Source: Mycolicibacterium peregrinum
Lineage (GTDB): Bacteria > Actinomycetota > Actinomycetes > Mycobacteriales > Mycobacteriaceae
NCBI RefSeq assembly: GCF_002102345.1
Contig: NZ_LQPP01000043.1
Location: 292,280-356,279 of the forward strand
Direction: 5' to 3'
DNA: 64,000 nucleotides
In this document: in pieces, positions 25,643 through 34,371 of the stretch
How the letters are laid out: each line of letters opens with the position of its first letter
Numbering within the stretch: position 1 is the stretch's first letter
The notes under the pieces: model-generated
Seen by the model: the letters and a program-made list of their open reading frames with translations, nothing else
The model's database searches: none
Told to the model about the DNA's origin: nothing
Translations under genes and position numbers: made by a program

Positions 25643-26350
25643 ATGACGAACGTGCTGATGGTGATCTCGGCGGCCGACCGCTGGACACTCAACGACGGGA
25701 CGGTGCATCCGTCCGGGTACTGGGCCGAGGAGGTCGCGCGGCCGCACCAGATCTTCACCCAGGCCGGGTGGCACATCACGGTGGCGACGCCCGGTGGCAA
25801 GCCGCCGACGCTCGACCAGCTCAGCCTCGGCATCTCCGGCTGCATGCCGTGGAAGCGTAAGGAGGTCAAGAGCTATCTGGACAGCATCGCCAACGTGCTG
25901 GCCCATCCGGTATCGCTCGACACTGTGAACGCCGACGACTACGACGTCGTGTTCTACCCCGGCGGGCACGGTCCGATGGAGGACCTCGCCTACGACCCGG
26001 TCTCCGGCGCGCTGCTCGCGCACCGGTTGGAGTCCGGCCAGCCGCTGGCGCTGCTCTGCCATGCACCGGCGGCGATCCTGGCCGCGGCTCGGCCGGACGG
26101 GGTGTCACCGTTCGCCGGGCGGCGCATGACCGGGTTGTCTAACCGCGAGGAGTTGTTGAACAGCTTCGGGCGCAAGGCGCCCTGGCTATTGGAAGACAAG
26201 CTGAAAGAGGCCGGCGTCGACTACTCGAAGGCGCTGCTGCCGCTGCGCCCGCACGTCGTGGTCGACTGCAATCTCTACACCGGGCAGAACCCGCAGTCCT
26301 CGGAAAAGTTGGCCGAGCGGCTCGTCGCCGATGTGAAGGCGGGGGTCTGA
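25643..26350 (+). CDS. DJ-1/PfpI-family protein (Hsp31-like)
   Basis: Protein of the class I glutamine-amidotransferase-like fold, 235 residues, starting at ATG 25643 with CAGGAGA just upstream. The nucleophilic Cys sits in the sharp turn ALLCHAPAAIL near residue 139, the companion Glu is probably that of GYWAEEVARP near residue 31, and FYPGGHGPMEDL holds the oxyanion glycines. Hsp31-type members act as glyoxalase III or as chaperone/deglycase, dealing with methylglyoxal and similar aldehydes. It follows the OYE gene by 22 bases, and its stop overlaps the next start by one base, so the three genes are surely one operon. Confidence 0.92.
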   Translation: MTNVLMVISAADRWTLNDGTVHPSGYWAEEVARPHQIFTQAGWHITVATPGGKPPTLDQLSLGISGCMPWKRKEVKSYLDSIANVLAHPVSLDTVNADDYDVVFYPGGHGPMEDLAYDPVSGALLAHRLESGQPLALLCHAPAAILAAARPDGVSPFAGRRMTGLSNREELLNSFGRKAPWLLEDKLKEAGVDYSKALLPLRPHVVVDCNLYTGQNPQSSEKLAERLVADVKAGV

Positions 26351-27255
26351 TGGTTGCTTCCGATGTGGTCGAGGTTGACCTCGGCGGGCACCTGGTCACC
26401 GTGCCGAAAGGCGGCCTGTATGACCGGTTTCGGATGCGCACCGACCTCGACGAGGTGGAGCGCGATCCCCTCGTGTCCAGTGTTGACTTCTTCCGGAAGC
26501 TGCCGAAGATCGAGGTCGATTCCGCGATCGGGCCCACGCTGACCCCGAACTTCTACTACCGCATCTCGACCGCCCGACTCGTCATGCTGGCCCGGTCCCG
26601 TGACATCCGCACGCGGTTGCCGAAAGAACTTGCGCCCCTGGAGGTTGCGCCCGGCATCGGGGTCGTCTCGGTGATGTTCTTTCGGTACGACGTCTGTGAC
26701 ATCGACTTCTACACCGAGGCCGCCGTTGGAATCGCAGTGCGGCCGGCACGGCACGGCAAGTTGGGATTCGCCGACCTGGCGAGCAGCCTGGCCAACGATC
26801 ACTTGCACTCCTATGTGCTGTCACTGCCGGTGAGCACCCAGATCGCTCAGGTGCGCGGGCATGACGGGTACGGGTTCCCGAAGTGGGTGACGGAGCTTGA
26901 TGTGTCGATTGGTTTTGATCGGACTGTGGCGCGGGTTGCGAACGATGCTGGCGGGGTGGACGTTGCGCTCTCTGCGGCAACCCCGCGTCAGGTGAAGTAT
27001 GAGACGGGGGAGCGGGTTTCGACGCTCACGTCCTATACATCATTGGGCGGCGCCTGGCATTCGACGCTGAGTCAGACCAACGTGTTGTCGGCCGGGACTA
27101 TGCGGTTCCCTCGAGGTGTAGATCTGGAGGTCGGGCAGGGGAAGATGGCTGACGACCTGCGGGCGCTGAAGCCGATCAAGACGATTCAGTTCGATGTCGT
27201 GACAGAAGGTCAACTGGCGCTGCACATGCCGGTGCCGGTGTCGATGCGAGGCTGA
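26350..27255 (+). CDS. Acetoacetate decarboxylase-like protein
   Basis: Member of the acetoacetate decarboxylase (ADC) superfamily, 301 residues. The Schiff-base Lys is probably Lys178 in the stretch HDGYGFPKWV, the family's GFPK motif. Other family features are the N-terminal YYRISTARLV region and the strand FYTEAAVGIAVRP. True ADC releases CO2 from acetoacetate, but many actinobacterial relatives act as aldolase/dehydratases or have no known reaction, so I name only the superfamily. It is the last gene of the TetR/OYE operon and the last metabolic gene before the defence island, which begins 20 bases further on. Confidence 0.87.
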   Translation: MVASDVVEVDLGGHLVTVPKGGLYDRFRMRTDLDEVERDPLVSSVDFFRKLPKIEVDSAIGPTLTPNFYYRISTARLVMLARSRDIRTRLPKELAPLEVAPGIGVVSVMFFRYDVCDIDFYTEAAVGIAVRPARHGKLGFADLASSLANDHLHSYVLSLPVSTQIAQVRGHDGYGFPKWVTELDVSIGFDRTVARVANDAGGVDVALSAATPRQVKYETGERVSTLTSYTSLGGAWHSTLSQTNVLSAGTMRFPRGVDLEVGQGKMADDLRALKPIKTIQFDVVTEGQLALHMPVPVSMRG

Positions 27256-27275
27256 CATGTGGGAATGTGGAAGTC

Positions 27276-27743
27276 ATGATGGCGGAAATGGTCGCCGCCG
27301 GCGGCTCAGGGAGTAGGCCGGCGGCCTCGTCCGACCTTGTCCGTTCACGTATGAGTCGACAGCGCCGTCGCGACACTCAACCTGAGCTCCTTGTCCGACG
27401 GATTCTCCACGCGAGGGGGGTCCGGTATCGGGTGGATGGCAACCCCGAATCTGACCTCAGGTGCAAGGCCGACATTCTCTGGCGGCAGGTGCGTATGGCC
27501 GTCTTCATCGACGGTTGCTTTTGGCATGGCTGTCCCGAACACGCAACCCGGCCGAAGGCGAACGAGCAGTGGTGGGCGGAGAAGTTGGACGGGAACATCA
27601 GGCGGGACCGTCGTATGGATGCAGAGCTCACAGCTCGCGGCTGGAAGGTCCTCCGGTTCTGGGAGCACGAAGATCCGATGGACGTTGCCGACGCGATATG
27701 TGCCCATCTTGATCAGTTACGCGGGGCACAGAGACGTTCATGA
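27276..27743 (+). CDS. vsr: Very short patch repair endonuclease (Vsr)
   Basis: Strand-specific endonuclease that nicks 5' of the T in a T:G mismatch formed when a 5-methylcytosine deaminates. It has 155 residues from ATG 27276; a GTG at 27267 would add three. The Vsr core is clear: MSRQRRRDTQPELLVRRIL, KADILWRQVRMAVFIDGCFW with the metal-binding Asp66, and FWHGCPEH with His84 and His89. The C-terminal GWKVLRFWEHE is also conserved. Vsr genes sit beside the cytosine methyltransferase whose site they protect, and here the convergent methyltransferase ends one base away. This is the first gene of the defence island. Confidence 0.95.
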   Translation: MMAEMVAAGGSGSRPAASSDLVRSRMSRQRRRDTQPELLVRRILHARGVRYRVDGNPESDLRCKADILWRQVRMAVFIDGCFWHGCPEHATRPKANEQWWAEKLDGNIRRDRRMDAELTARGWKVLRFWEHEDPMDVADAICAHLDQLRGAQRRS

Positions 27744-29039
27744 TCAGTCCGCAGCAGTAGCCATACGGTCGTCGAGAGATTCGAATTGTGTGCCGAGCGG
27801 GACGGGTCGCCCTCCAAACCATGATGCTCGCACCGTTTCGTCGAGCTCGTCCTCGTCGAGTCTCATCTTGAGCGCTTCGGCCAGAACGTGCACTGCCAGT
27901 CGCGGTGGTATGGCGTTCCCGATTTGTTGCCCGATGTCACTCCCTGCCCAAGGAAAGTCGGGTGGGAATGTCTGCAATTTTCCGGCCTCTTGGTGCGTCA
28001 GCCGACTCCAGCCGCCGTCCGAGAGGCGGAGTCGATTCCTCATGATCTTGCCCGTCACGGTCGCGGAGGGTTCGTTGGAATGGCGTTCACCCCGATTCTT
28101 TGGGTCACCGCCGCTGCCGTAATTGGATACCACTGTGAACGCCTTGCCACGAGCAAGTGCCTGACCCATCGAAACCCATGGACGGAGCCCGATTGCCGTC
28201 TGGTTGGACTCGCCTTTCCGGAATGACCGGTGCGTCGCAGCTGGAAGTTTGACGTCCGGGTCGCCAAGTCGAGCGATGAGGATCGCGCGCCGTCGTGTCT
28301 GGGGTACTCCGAACTCCTCGGACCGGAGAACGTCGACGGCAACGCCGTAGCCCCGATCACGAAGCACATCCTGAAATGCTCTCCAAACCGGCAGCACGGC
28401 CGGGACTTGCTCGAGCACGATCGCCTCGAATGGCCGCTCATTGTTCTGTGCAAGTAGAGCCCACCGCAGCGGTTCCAAGACGAGGCCGGTCCTGTCGTCC
28501 GCGAATCCATCCCGATGTGTGTGGGCATGTGGGTGGTTTGCCATCTCGGTGACTCGGCGGATCACCTCGTCCAATGCCTTCCTGCCGGACCCCTTGCCCG
28601 CAACTGTGAAGGTCTGACACGGCGGTCCACCGGTGAGAACCGTCGCGTCCGGAAAGTCATCCGGGTCGTAGTCCCGCACATCTGCATGGACGGTGGTCAG
28701 ACCGGCCTTCGCTCGCGTTGCGCATGCGTTGGCGTCCAACTCGATACCTGTGGTCGGAACACCCAACCACGTTGCTCCGACGTCGAGCCCGCCGGGGCCG
28801 GCAAACAGGTCGATGATCTTTGGCCGAGGTTCGGTCCCGGGTTCCCGCAACGGCATGGCAGTGATGCTAGCCGGCATCGTGCTCGCGACCAACGGACAGT
28901 CCGCAGCAGTGCCCCAGTTCATCAGTGCGAGTCGAATCGACTTCAGCGCATTCGTGGGATCTTTTTCGGCATCTGTGATACATCGAGTAGCTGCTTTCAA
29001 GATCGAGATCCGTTGCCATGAGGCACGTTCGACCGACAT
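27744..29039 (-). CDS. DNA (cytosine-5-)-methyltransferase
   Basis: C5-cytosine DNA methylase, 431 residues. Motif I (DLFAGPGGLDVG) spans 77-88, motif IV GGPPCQTFTVAG holds the nucleophile Cys141, motif VI is EQV at 210-212 rather than the usual ENV, motif VIII is QTRRR at 247-251, and motif X is QIGNAIPPRLA near residue 380. The target-recognition part between VIII and IX is short. The first 65 residues precede motif I without clear homology; a later start at MPLREPG is possible. Its target site cannot be read from sequence. It pairs with vsr and is divergent from the GHKL-helicase gene, so it may be the modification arm of a system with that protein. Confidence 0.95.
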   Translation of the reverse strand: MSVERASWQRISILKAATRCITDAEKDPTNALKSIRLALMNWGTAADCPLVASTMPASITAMPLREPGTEPRPKIIDLFAGPGGLDVGATWLGVPTTGIELDANACATRAKAGLTTVHADVRDYDPDDFPDATVLTGGPPCQTFTVAGKGSGRKALDEVIRRVTEMANHPHAHTHRDGFADDRTGLVLEPLRWALLAQNNERPFEAIVLEQVPAVLPVWRAFQDVLRDRGYGVAVDVLRSEEFGVPQTRRRAILIARLGDPDVKLPAATHRSFRKGESNQTAIGLRPWVSMGQALARGKAFTVVSNYGSGGDPKNRGERHSNEPSATVTGKIMRNRLRLSDGGWSRLTHQEAGKLQTFPPDFPWAGSDIGQQIGNAIPPRLAVHVLAEALKMRLDEDELDETVRASWFGGRPVPLGTQFESLDDRMATAAD

Positions 29040-29155
29040 TTTGACGGGCTCCGCAATATTAGTCTTCGGTCGATGGTAGAAACTCCGAAAAGCGCGACTG
29101 GCTGTCCGTGCAGCGAATCAGCGTGTCGGTGTTGTTGGTGTTACGGAGGCAACTG

Positions 29156-32100
29156 ATGGTGGCCAGGGGGTGGTCGGCGCCCGACCTTGCATTGGAAGGT
29201 CTGGTCGACGAATTCAGGGACAAGTGCATTCGCGTGTACCGGGAGGATCCCAACCGCGTCGAGGAAGATGCGGGTAAAGAGCGCGGAATTGCAGAGGGTG
29301 GCTACGGGCGGAAACAGATCCAGGAGCTCGTCCAGAACGCTGCGGACGCACTGCAAGGCTCCCCGGGACGCGTCCAGGTCAGTCTGACGAGCGACGCGTT
29401 GTATGTGGCCAACGAAGGCAGGCCGTTCGAGGACTCGGGCGTCCGTGCCCTGCTCTATACGCACCTGTCGAACAAAACCGGTACCGAGATCGGCCGTTTC
29501 GGGCTTGGGTTCAAGTCGATCAGCGGAATCTCCGACAGCCCCCAGATCTTCAGTCAGTCGGTGTCGTTCGAATTCAGCCGGGAACAGTCGGCGCATAAGC
29601 TATCTGAGGAACTCGGCCACCAGTACGGACCTGCTGATGTTCCGGCGCTACGGCTGGCGTGGACACTCAACGCCACATCCGAGTTCCGCGCCGATGCTGT
29701 CCTGGCCGACCTCGCTGCCTGGGCCACGACCATCGTGAAGGTTCCGCTGAAGCGGGGCGCGGCAGAACAACTGTCGGACGAGATCAACGAGTTCGACGAG
29801 TCGTTCAATCTGTTTGCTCCTCACGTGCGGATTCTCGACCTCGTCGACGGTGTGTCCGGCCGCGAGCGGCACTTCAAGGCCGCAAAGAAGGGGAAACGCG
29901 TCACCCTCACGACCGAAGACGGTGATCGAGAATGGCTGGTCGTCTCGGCCGAACACAAGCCCTCGCTCAAGGCGCTGGATTCGGCCGGTCATGCCGCTCG
30001 ACGCGAATCGGTCACGGTCAGCTGGGCACTGCCGCTGACAGGCCGGGTCGAAGTGGGGCAACTGTCGGCGTTCTTCCCGGTCAAATCTGATCTGACCCTG
30101 AGCGGCCGGGTCAATGCTCCGTGGAAGCTGTCCGATGATCGCATCAACGTGATCGAGTGCGAGTTCAACTACGAGATCCTGACTCAGGTGGTGCCACAGC
30201 TGGTGGTTGCCGCACGCAAGGACCTCATCGCAGGCCGTGCGTACGGTCGGTACATCGATGTCCTTCCCGCCCGCGGCAAGGAGTCCCGCAGCTGGGCTGA
30301 CAAGGTCGTGAACGAGCCCGTGTTCCAGGCACTCCGAGATTCTCGATGCCTGCCAGACCTCGATGGTGAGCTCCGAGCACCCAGTGCGCTTCAACGCATT
30401 CCGGACGACGTCGCCGAACTCGCGGGCAGGTGGTCGGCAGTGACCGGGAACCGGGGGGCGTGGGTACATCCCGACTGCACCACCACCACTGAGCGCCGGT
30501 CCAAGGTCGATCGCTTGTTGCAGGACGATGATCGGATCAAACCTGCGGGCCGGGTCGTTCACTGGCTCCAGTCGGTTGTGGCCGATCCGCGGCCCGCACA
30601 GTCGGCCGCCGCGATCGAGCTGGCGGCGGAGTTGGTGCGCAAAGGCGGCAACGTGGAGATGGATGTGCGGGACGCACGGATTGTCTTGCTGGAGAATGGC
30701 TCCCTTGCGCAACCGGTGCGCGGCCGATGCTTCCTGCGTACGAGCCCGACGCAGACTGGTACCTCCTTTGTCGCCGAAGCTGTGGCTCGGCCTGCCTCGA
30801 TCGTTGACGCGCTCAAGCACCTGGGCATCACCGTGTTCGAAGACGGTGGGGAGATGCTACAGCTGCTCACCGAACTGAGACATACCGGGAAGGTCGACTG
30901 GGACGAGCTGTGGATGGCGATGCGGGGCTCAGGCGTCCAGTTGGTCCATGAGGCCTTCGACAACGTGCTCGGTGGGCATGCGGCTCAGGTTGTTCGGGTG
31001 CGCGACGGCCACGGCCGCTGGGTGTTGCCGGACGGTTTGTACTTCGCAGGTGAGTTCCTCAAGCCGCTGAAGGAAGACGGTGCGTACCTCGTGGACGGTG
31101 ACTATCACGCGGCCGACCACCAAATCTTGTACCTGCTGGGTGTGAGATCTCGACCATCGCGATCGGCGTTGAGCTCGAACGAGAAATGGGTGAGGCGCTA
31201 CCTGAGCGCGGTGCGGGAGCGTCTGGGCGAGGAAATGGGGCTGGGCCTGCAGGCGCGACAGGGAATCGAGGTCGACGGCATCGACTCGGTCCTCGGCCCT
31301 CTGGAATGCCTGCCAGACCTCAGCGTCACGAACAAGGTGGCCCTGACTGCCGCAGTCATCAACGACGTCGAGGTGTCGCGCGTTCGGGTGAGTCATCCGA
31401 ACGTATCCCGGACGGGTCGGTACACAGCGCCAGAATTGTGGTGGGTTCGAGAGCACGGACTGCTGCAAACCACATTGGGAGCTGTGCCTGTGGCCGAAGC
31501 GTTCGTCGCCGAGGTTCCGGGCGTCCCGGAGGGGCTCATCCCGTGCGTGAGTCAATTGGTGCTCAGTTCTGATGCCGAACGGGTGTTGGGGCTCAAACGC
31601 GAGATGGCCGACCTCGAGCCGTCCGGTTTCGGTTCGCTTGTGCAGACCCATGTCAAACGCGATGACGTGCTGCGGGTAGGCCAGGCTTACGCCTGGTGGT
31701 GTTGGACGCATCAGGGTGTTGAACCGCCAGATCATGTGTGGGTGTGCCGGAGCGGTCAATGGACCGAGGAGGATCGGAAAGCGGTAGCGGTCGTCCACCG
31801 CAAAGAGACATACGACGAACTCGGCGAATTCGGTGTTCCCTGCCTCCTGGTCGACAGCGTCGAAGATGTCCACACCCTGAGCGAATTCTGGGGGTGTTTG
31901 GAGGGCCGCGACCTGCCGGTCACGTACTCCTACGAGACGAGTGCGGAGCCAGAACTTCTCACCGACGTTTTTCCAGTGCTCGACGTGCTTCCCGGCGCTG
32001 ATGAGCTCGAAGGCCTGGTCCTGCAGAAGTGCCTGTCCATCAGCAAGGTGGCCGCGGTGCCCGGCCAGCCGGCGGTGCAGGTGGTCTGCGAGGCAGGGCG

Positions 32101-33919
32101 CGAAGCGGACAGAATCTTGGTGACGGGCACGACCGACCGGGAAATTCTGAAGCAGACGCTCGATTGCTTGCTCTACGACAGCTCTGATCGACATGTCGAC
32201 CTGATCCTCAAGAACATGGAGAGGCGTCGCAATTCGGAACTCATCCGCGCGATCAGGAAGGCTTCTAGTGATGCCGAACGGCTCCTCATGTTCGCCGGTG
32301 AGCAGCGCCTGAGGGCATTGGTCCCGAAGGACGCTCTCAACTATCTGGTCAACGACGGCTTGGTCGAACCGCATGGGCTTGATCTCGCCAATCTTTGCGT
32401 GACCATGCTGGGTGTCCGAGCATTGGAACGCGCATGCAAGGTCGATCCGCTCGGGTTGCCTGTTTCGCCTCCGTCGACATGGTCGGGGTCGTTCAACACG
32501 CGGGACTGGGTGAAGCGTCTCGGGTTCGGTGATGAATGGGCGGGTCAGAAAGCGAGACGACGGAACAAGCCGACGGAGTACATCGACGGTCCCACCCAGC
32601 TCGATGAGCTTCACGACTACCAGCAGGTGGTGTCCCAACGACTTGCTAGCCTGCTGCGCGGTGTCGGCCCGAGGCGAGGAATCGTCTCGTTGCCCACCGG
32701 CGCCGGCAAAACCAGAGTCGCCGTACAGACCGTCATCCAGTCGATCCGAGACGGCAGCCTCGACGGGCTGGCGCACGGCACCGTCTTTTCCGGGCCGATC
32801 TTGTGGTTGGCGGACGGGGAAGAACTCTGCGAGCAGGCGATCGACGCGTGGTCATACCTGTGGCGTGCCCTCGGTCGGCAGGACACCCAGCTGATTCTCA
32901 GCCGGTTCTGGGCGAACTACGAGATGGAAGAGGAATCGGCCGGGGTCCAGGTGGTGGTGGCCACGTGGCAAAAGATTCTCGCCCGCGCCGTCGACAACGA
33001 ATCTTTCGCCTGGTTGGCCGACGCCCCGATCGTCATCATCGACGAGGCGCACGGCGCATACACCCCGTCATACACGCGAATCCTCGAATGGCTGGGCCGT
33101 GGCACGAGGGACCGGGACAAGCCCCTGATCGGCCTGACGGCGACACCGTTCCGCGGGCGGCGCGACAGCGCCCAAACCGAGCTGCTCCTAAAGCGATTCG
33201 ACGACAACTGCTTGGATGATGGCGTCTTCGGCGATGAACACCCACAGGTCAGATTGCAGCGAGACCGAGTGCTCGCCCGCGCCAGCCTGGAGATTCTCGG
33301 TGGTGTGTCCATCGATCTTTCGATGAAGGAACTCGATGAGTTCAAGTCGATGGGGTGGCTGTCCAAGAGCGCCGAGATTCGGCTTGGCCGGGATGAGGAC
33401 CGCACCCGCACGATCGTCGATTCCATCCTGAGCAAGTCGGACGACTGGCAGATCGTGGTGTTCGCCGCATCAGTCGAGAATGCGCAGACGCTGGCCACAT
33501 TGCTGACACTCAATGGGCGTCCGGCTGCCTCCATCGATCAGGACACCAGCCCCGAAGACCGACGGGTGGCGATCGAACGGTTCAAGTCCGGGGAACTGAA
33601 GGTGTTGACGAACTACGCCGTGTTGTCCCAAGGCTTTGACGCTCCGAAGACCGACGCGGTGTACATCACCCGTCCGACCAGTAGCGAGGTCCGTTACCAG
33701 CAGATGGTGGGTCGCGGTCTTCGTGGCCCGAAAAACGGTGGTACCGAGGAAGTTTTGATCGTCAACATGCTTGACAACATTGTCGAGTTCGGTGACAGCA
33801 TCGTGTACGAGAGCGTCAAGGATGTTGTGGAGTCAGAGGGACGCTGGGAAGCGGTCGGTCGGGAGGGGCGGCCGGCAGATATCCCCGTCGATCTCCTGCA
33901 GACAACGTGTCAGGAATGA
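29156..33919 (+). CDS. GHKL (sacsin-like) ATPase fused to SF2 helicase
   Basis: Giant protein of 1587 residues from ATG 29156, which has GGAGG six bases upstream. The N-terminus is a GHKL ATPase of the sacsin/Hsp90/MORC kind: N-box QELVQNAADAL at about 57-66, a G1-like ANEGRPFEDSG near 85-95, and the glycine-rich lid EIGRFGLGFKS at 111-121. A middle region of some 1000 residues has no motif I recognise. The C-terminus is an SF2 helicase: LPTGAGKTR near 1179, IIDEAHGAYTPSY near 1295, GLTATPFRGRRD, GFDAPKTD, and motif VI QMVGRGLRGP near 1515. Published comparative work (Iyer and Aravind) links such GHKL plus helicase proteins to restriction systems. With vsr and the methyltransferase beside it, it is the likely effector of block A. 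Confidence 0.9.
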   Translation: MVARGWSAPDLALEGLVDEFRDKCIRVYREDPNRVEEDAGKERGIAEGGYGRKQIQELVQNAADALQGSPGRVQVSLTSDALYVANEGRPFEDSGVRALLYTHLSNKTGTEIGRFGLGFKSISGISDSPQIFSQSVSFEFSREQSAHKLSEELGHQYGPADVPALRLAWTLNATSEFRADAVLADLAAWATTIVKVPLKRGAAEQLSDEINEFDESFNLFAPHVRILDLVDGVSGRERHFKAAKKGKRVTLTTEDGDREWLVVSAEHKPSLKALDSAGHAARRESVTVSWALPLTGRVEVGQLSAFFPVKSDLTLSGRVNAPWKLSDDRINVIECEFNYEILTQVVPQLVVAARKDLIAGRAYGRYIDVLPARGKESRSWADKVVNEPVFQALRDSRCLPDLDGELRAPSALQRIPDDVAELAGRWSAVTGNRGAWVHPDCTTTTERRSKVDRLLQDDDRIKPAGRVVHWLQSVVADPRPAQSAAAIELAAELVRKGGNVEMDVRDARIVLLENGSLAQPVRGRCFLRTSPTQTGTSFVAEAVARPASIVDALKHLGITVFEDGGEMLQLLTELRHTGKVDWDELWMAMRGSGVQLVHEAFDNVLGGHAAQVVRVRDGHGRWVLPDGLYFAGEFLKPLKEDGAYLVDGDYHAADHQILYLLGVRSRPSRSALSSNEKWVRRYLSAVRERLGEEMGLGLQARQGIEVDGIDSVLGPLECLPDLSVTNKVALTAAVINDVEVSRVRVSHPNVSRTGRYTAPELWWVREHGLLQTTLGAVPVAEAFVAEVPGVPEGLIPCVSQLVLSSDAERVLGLKREMADLEPSGFGSLVQTHVKRDDVLRVGQAYAWWCWTHQGVEPPDHVWVCRSGQWTEEDRKAVAVVHRKETYDELGEFGVPCLLVDSVEDVHTLSEFWGCLEGRDLPVTYSYETSAEPELLTDVFPVLDVLPGADELEGLVLQKCLSISKVAAVPGQPAVQVVCEAGREADRILVTGTTDREILKQTLDCLLYDSSDRHVDLILKNMERRRNSELIRAIRKASSDAERLLMFAGEQRLRALVPKDALNYLVNDGLVEPHGLDLANLCVTMLGVRALERACKVDPLGLPVSPPSTWSGSFNTRDWVKRLGFGDEWAGQKARRRNKPTEYIDGPTQLDELHDYQQVVSQRLASLLRGVGPRRGIVSLPTGAGKTRVAVQTVIQSIRDGSLDGLAHGTVFSGPILWLADGEELCEQAIDAWSYLWRALGRQDTQLILSRFWANYEMEEESAGVQVVVATWQKILARAVDNESFAWLADAPIVIIDEAHGAYTPSYTRILEWLGRGTRDRDKPLIGLTATPFRGRRDSAQTELLLKRFDDNCLDDGVFGDEHPQVRLQRDRVLARASLEILGGVSIDLSMKELDEFKSMGWLSKSAEIRLGRDEDRTRTIVDSILSKSDDWQIVVFAASVENAQTLATLLTLNGRPAASIDQDTSPEDRRVAIERFKSGELKVLTNYAVLSQGFDAPKTDAVYITRPTSSEVRYQQMVGRGLRGPKNGGTEEVLIVNMLDNIVEFGDSIVYESVKDVVESEGRWEAVGREGRPADIPVDLLQTTCQE

Positions 33920-34371
33920 GGGCTGCAGTTCCGGTTTCAAGGATCGTCGCTGTTGCGTATCTCGGTTTTCCCTTGCGGAAGGCAAAAGGTCAGAAGCGGT
34001 TGCGCCGGCCTCGGCTTCCTGTTCATATGGCAAATGGGAAGAGGTTGACGACCGAAGCGCCGACTGGGGGGTGCAGAAGCGCCGATCAGTTCCGACCAGG
34101 CCGAGCGACGCGATGCCAAAACTGGACACTCTGTCGGCAGAGTCTGGCATTAGAGACAGATTTGTTGGTGGCGTCCGGGCCGGTGTGCGGATGACGCGCC
34201 ACCACTTCGAGCAGTTAGGCGGTCCAGGGTGGTGACGCACCAAAGGGGAGTCCTGCAGCGCCCGATGTCTGAACAGAAGGCCAGTCGCCTCAAGAAAGCG
34301 CCGTTCGCAAGTGTCGACGATTGCACCGGTAGAGCGCAGAGTCGACAGACTTCGGATTGGGGGACCGTATT
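33920..34371. other. 452-base gap between block A and block B
   Basis: No convincing gene on either strand. The open frames here have atypical composition and resemble nothing I know. The region must hold the promoter of the block B operon. A GGGGGA ribosome site at 34359-34364 belongs to the UvrD-like gene. I see no repeats, tRNA or insertion-sequence ends. Confidence 0.6.

Noticed and set aside
27744..29039. Treating the C5-methyltransferase as inactive because motif VI is EQV and not ENV
   Set aside because: Glu, the key residue, is kept, and all other motifs including the catalytic Cys are intact. EQV is, as far as I recall, found in other active-looking family members.
29108..29155. Earlier start for the GHKL-helicase
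   Set aside because: The ATG at 29156 has GGAGG at the right distance, and residues after it match the family; the sixteen upstream codons do not.
33920..34371. Open frames on both strands in the gap between blocks A and B (up to 186 codons)
   Set aside because: Their translations are rich in Arg, Ser and Pro with no domain, they overlap the end of the GHKL-helicase gene, and no ribosome site or operon context supports them.
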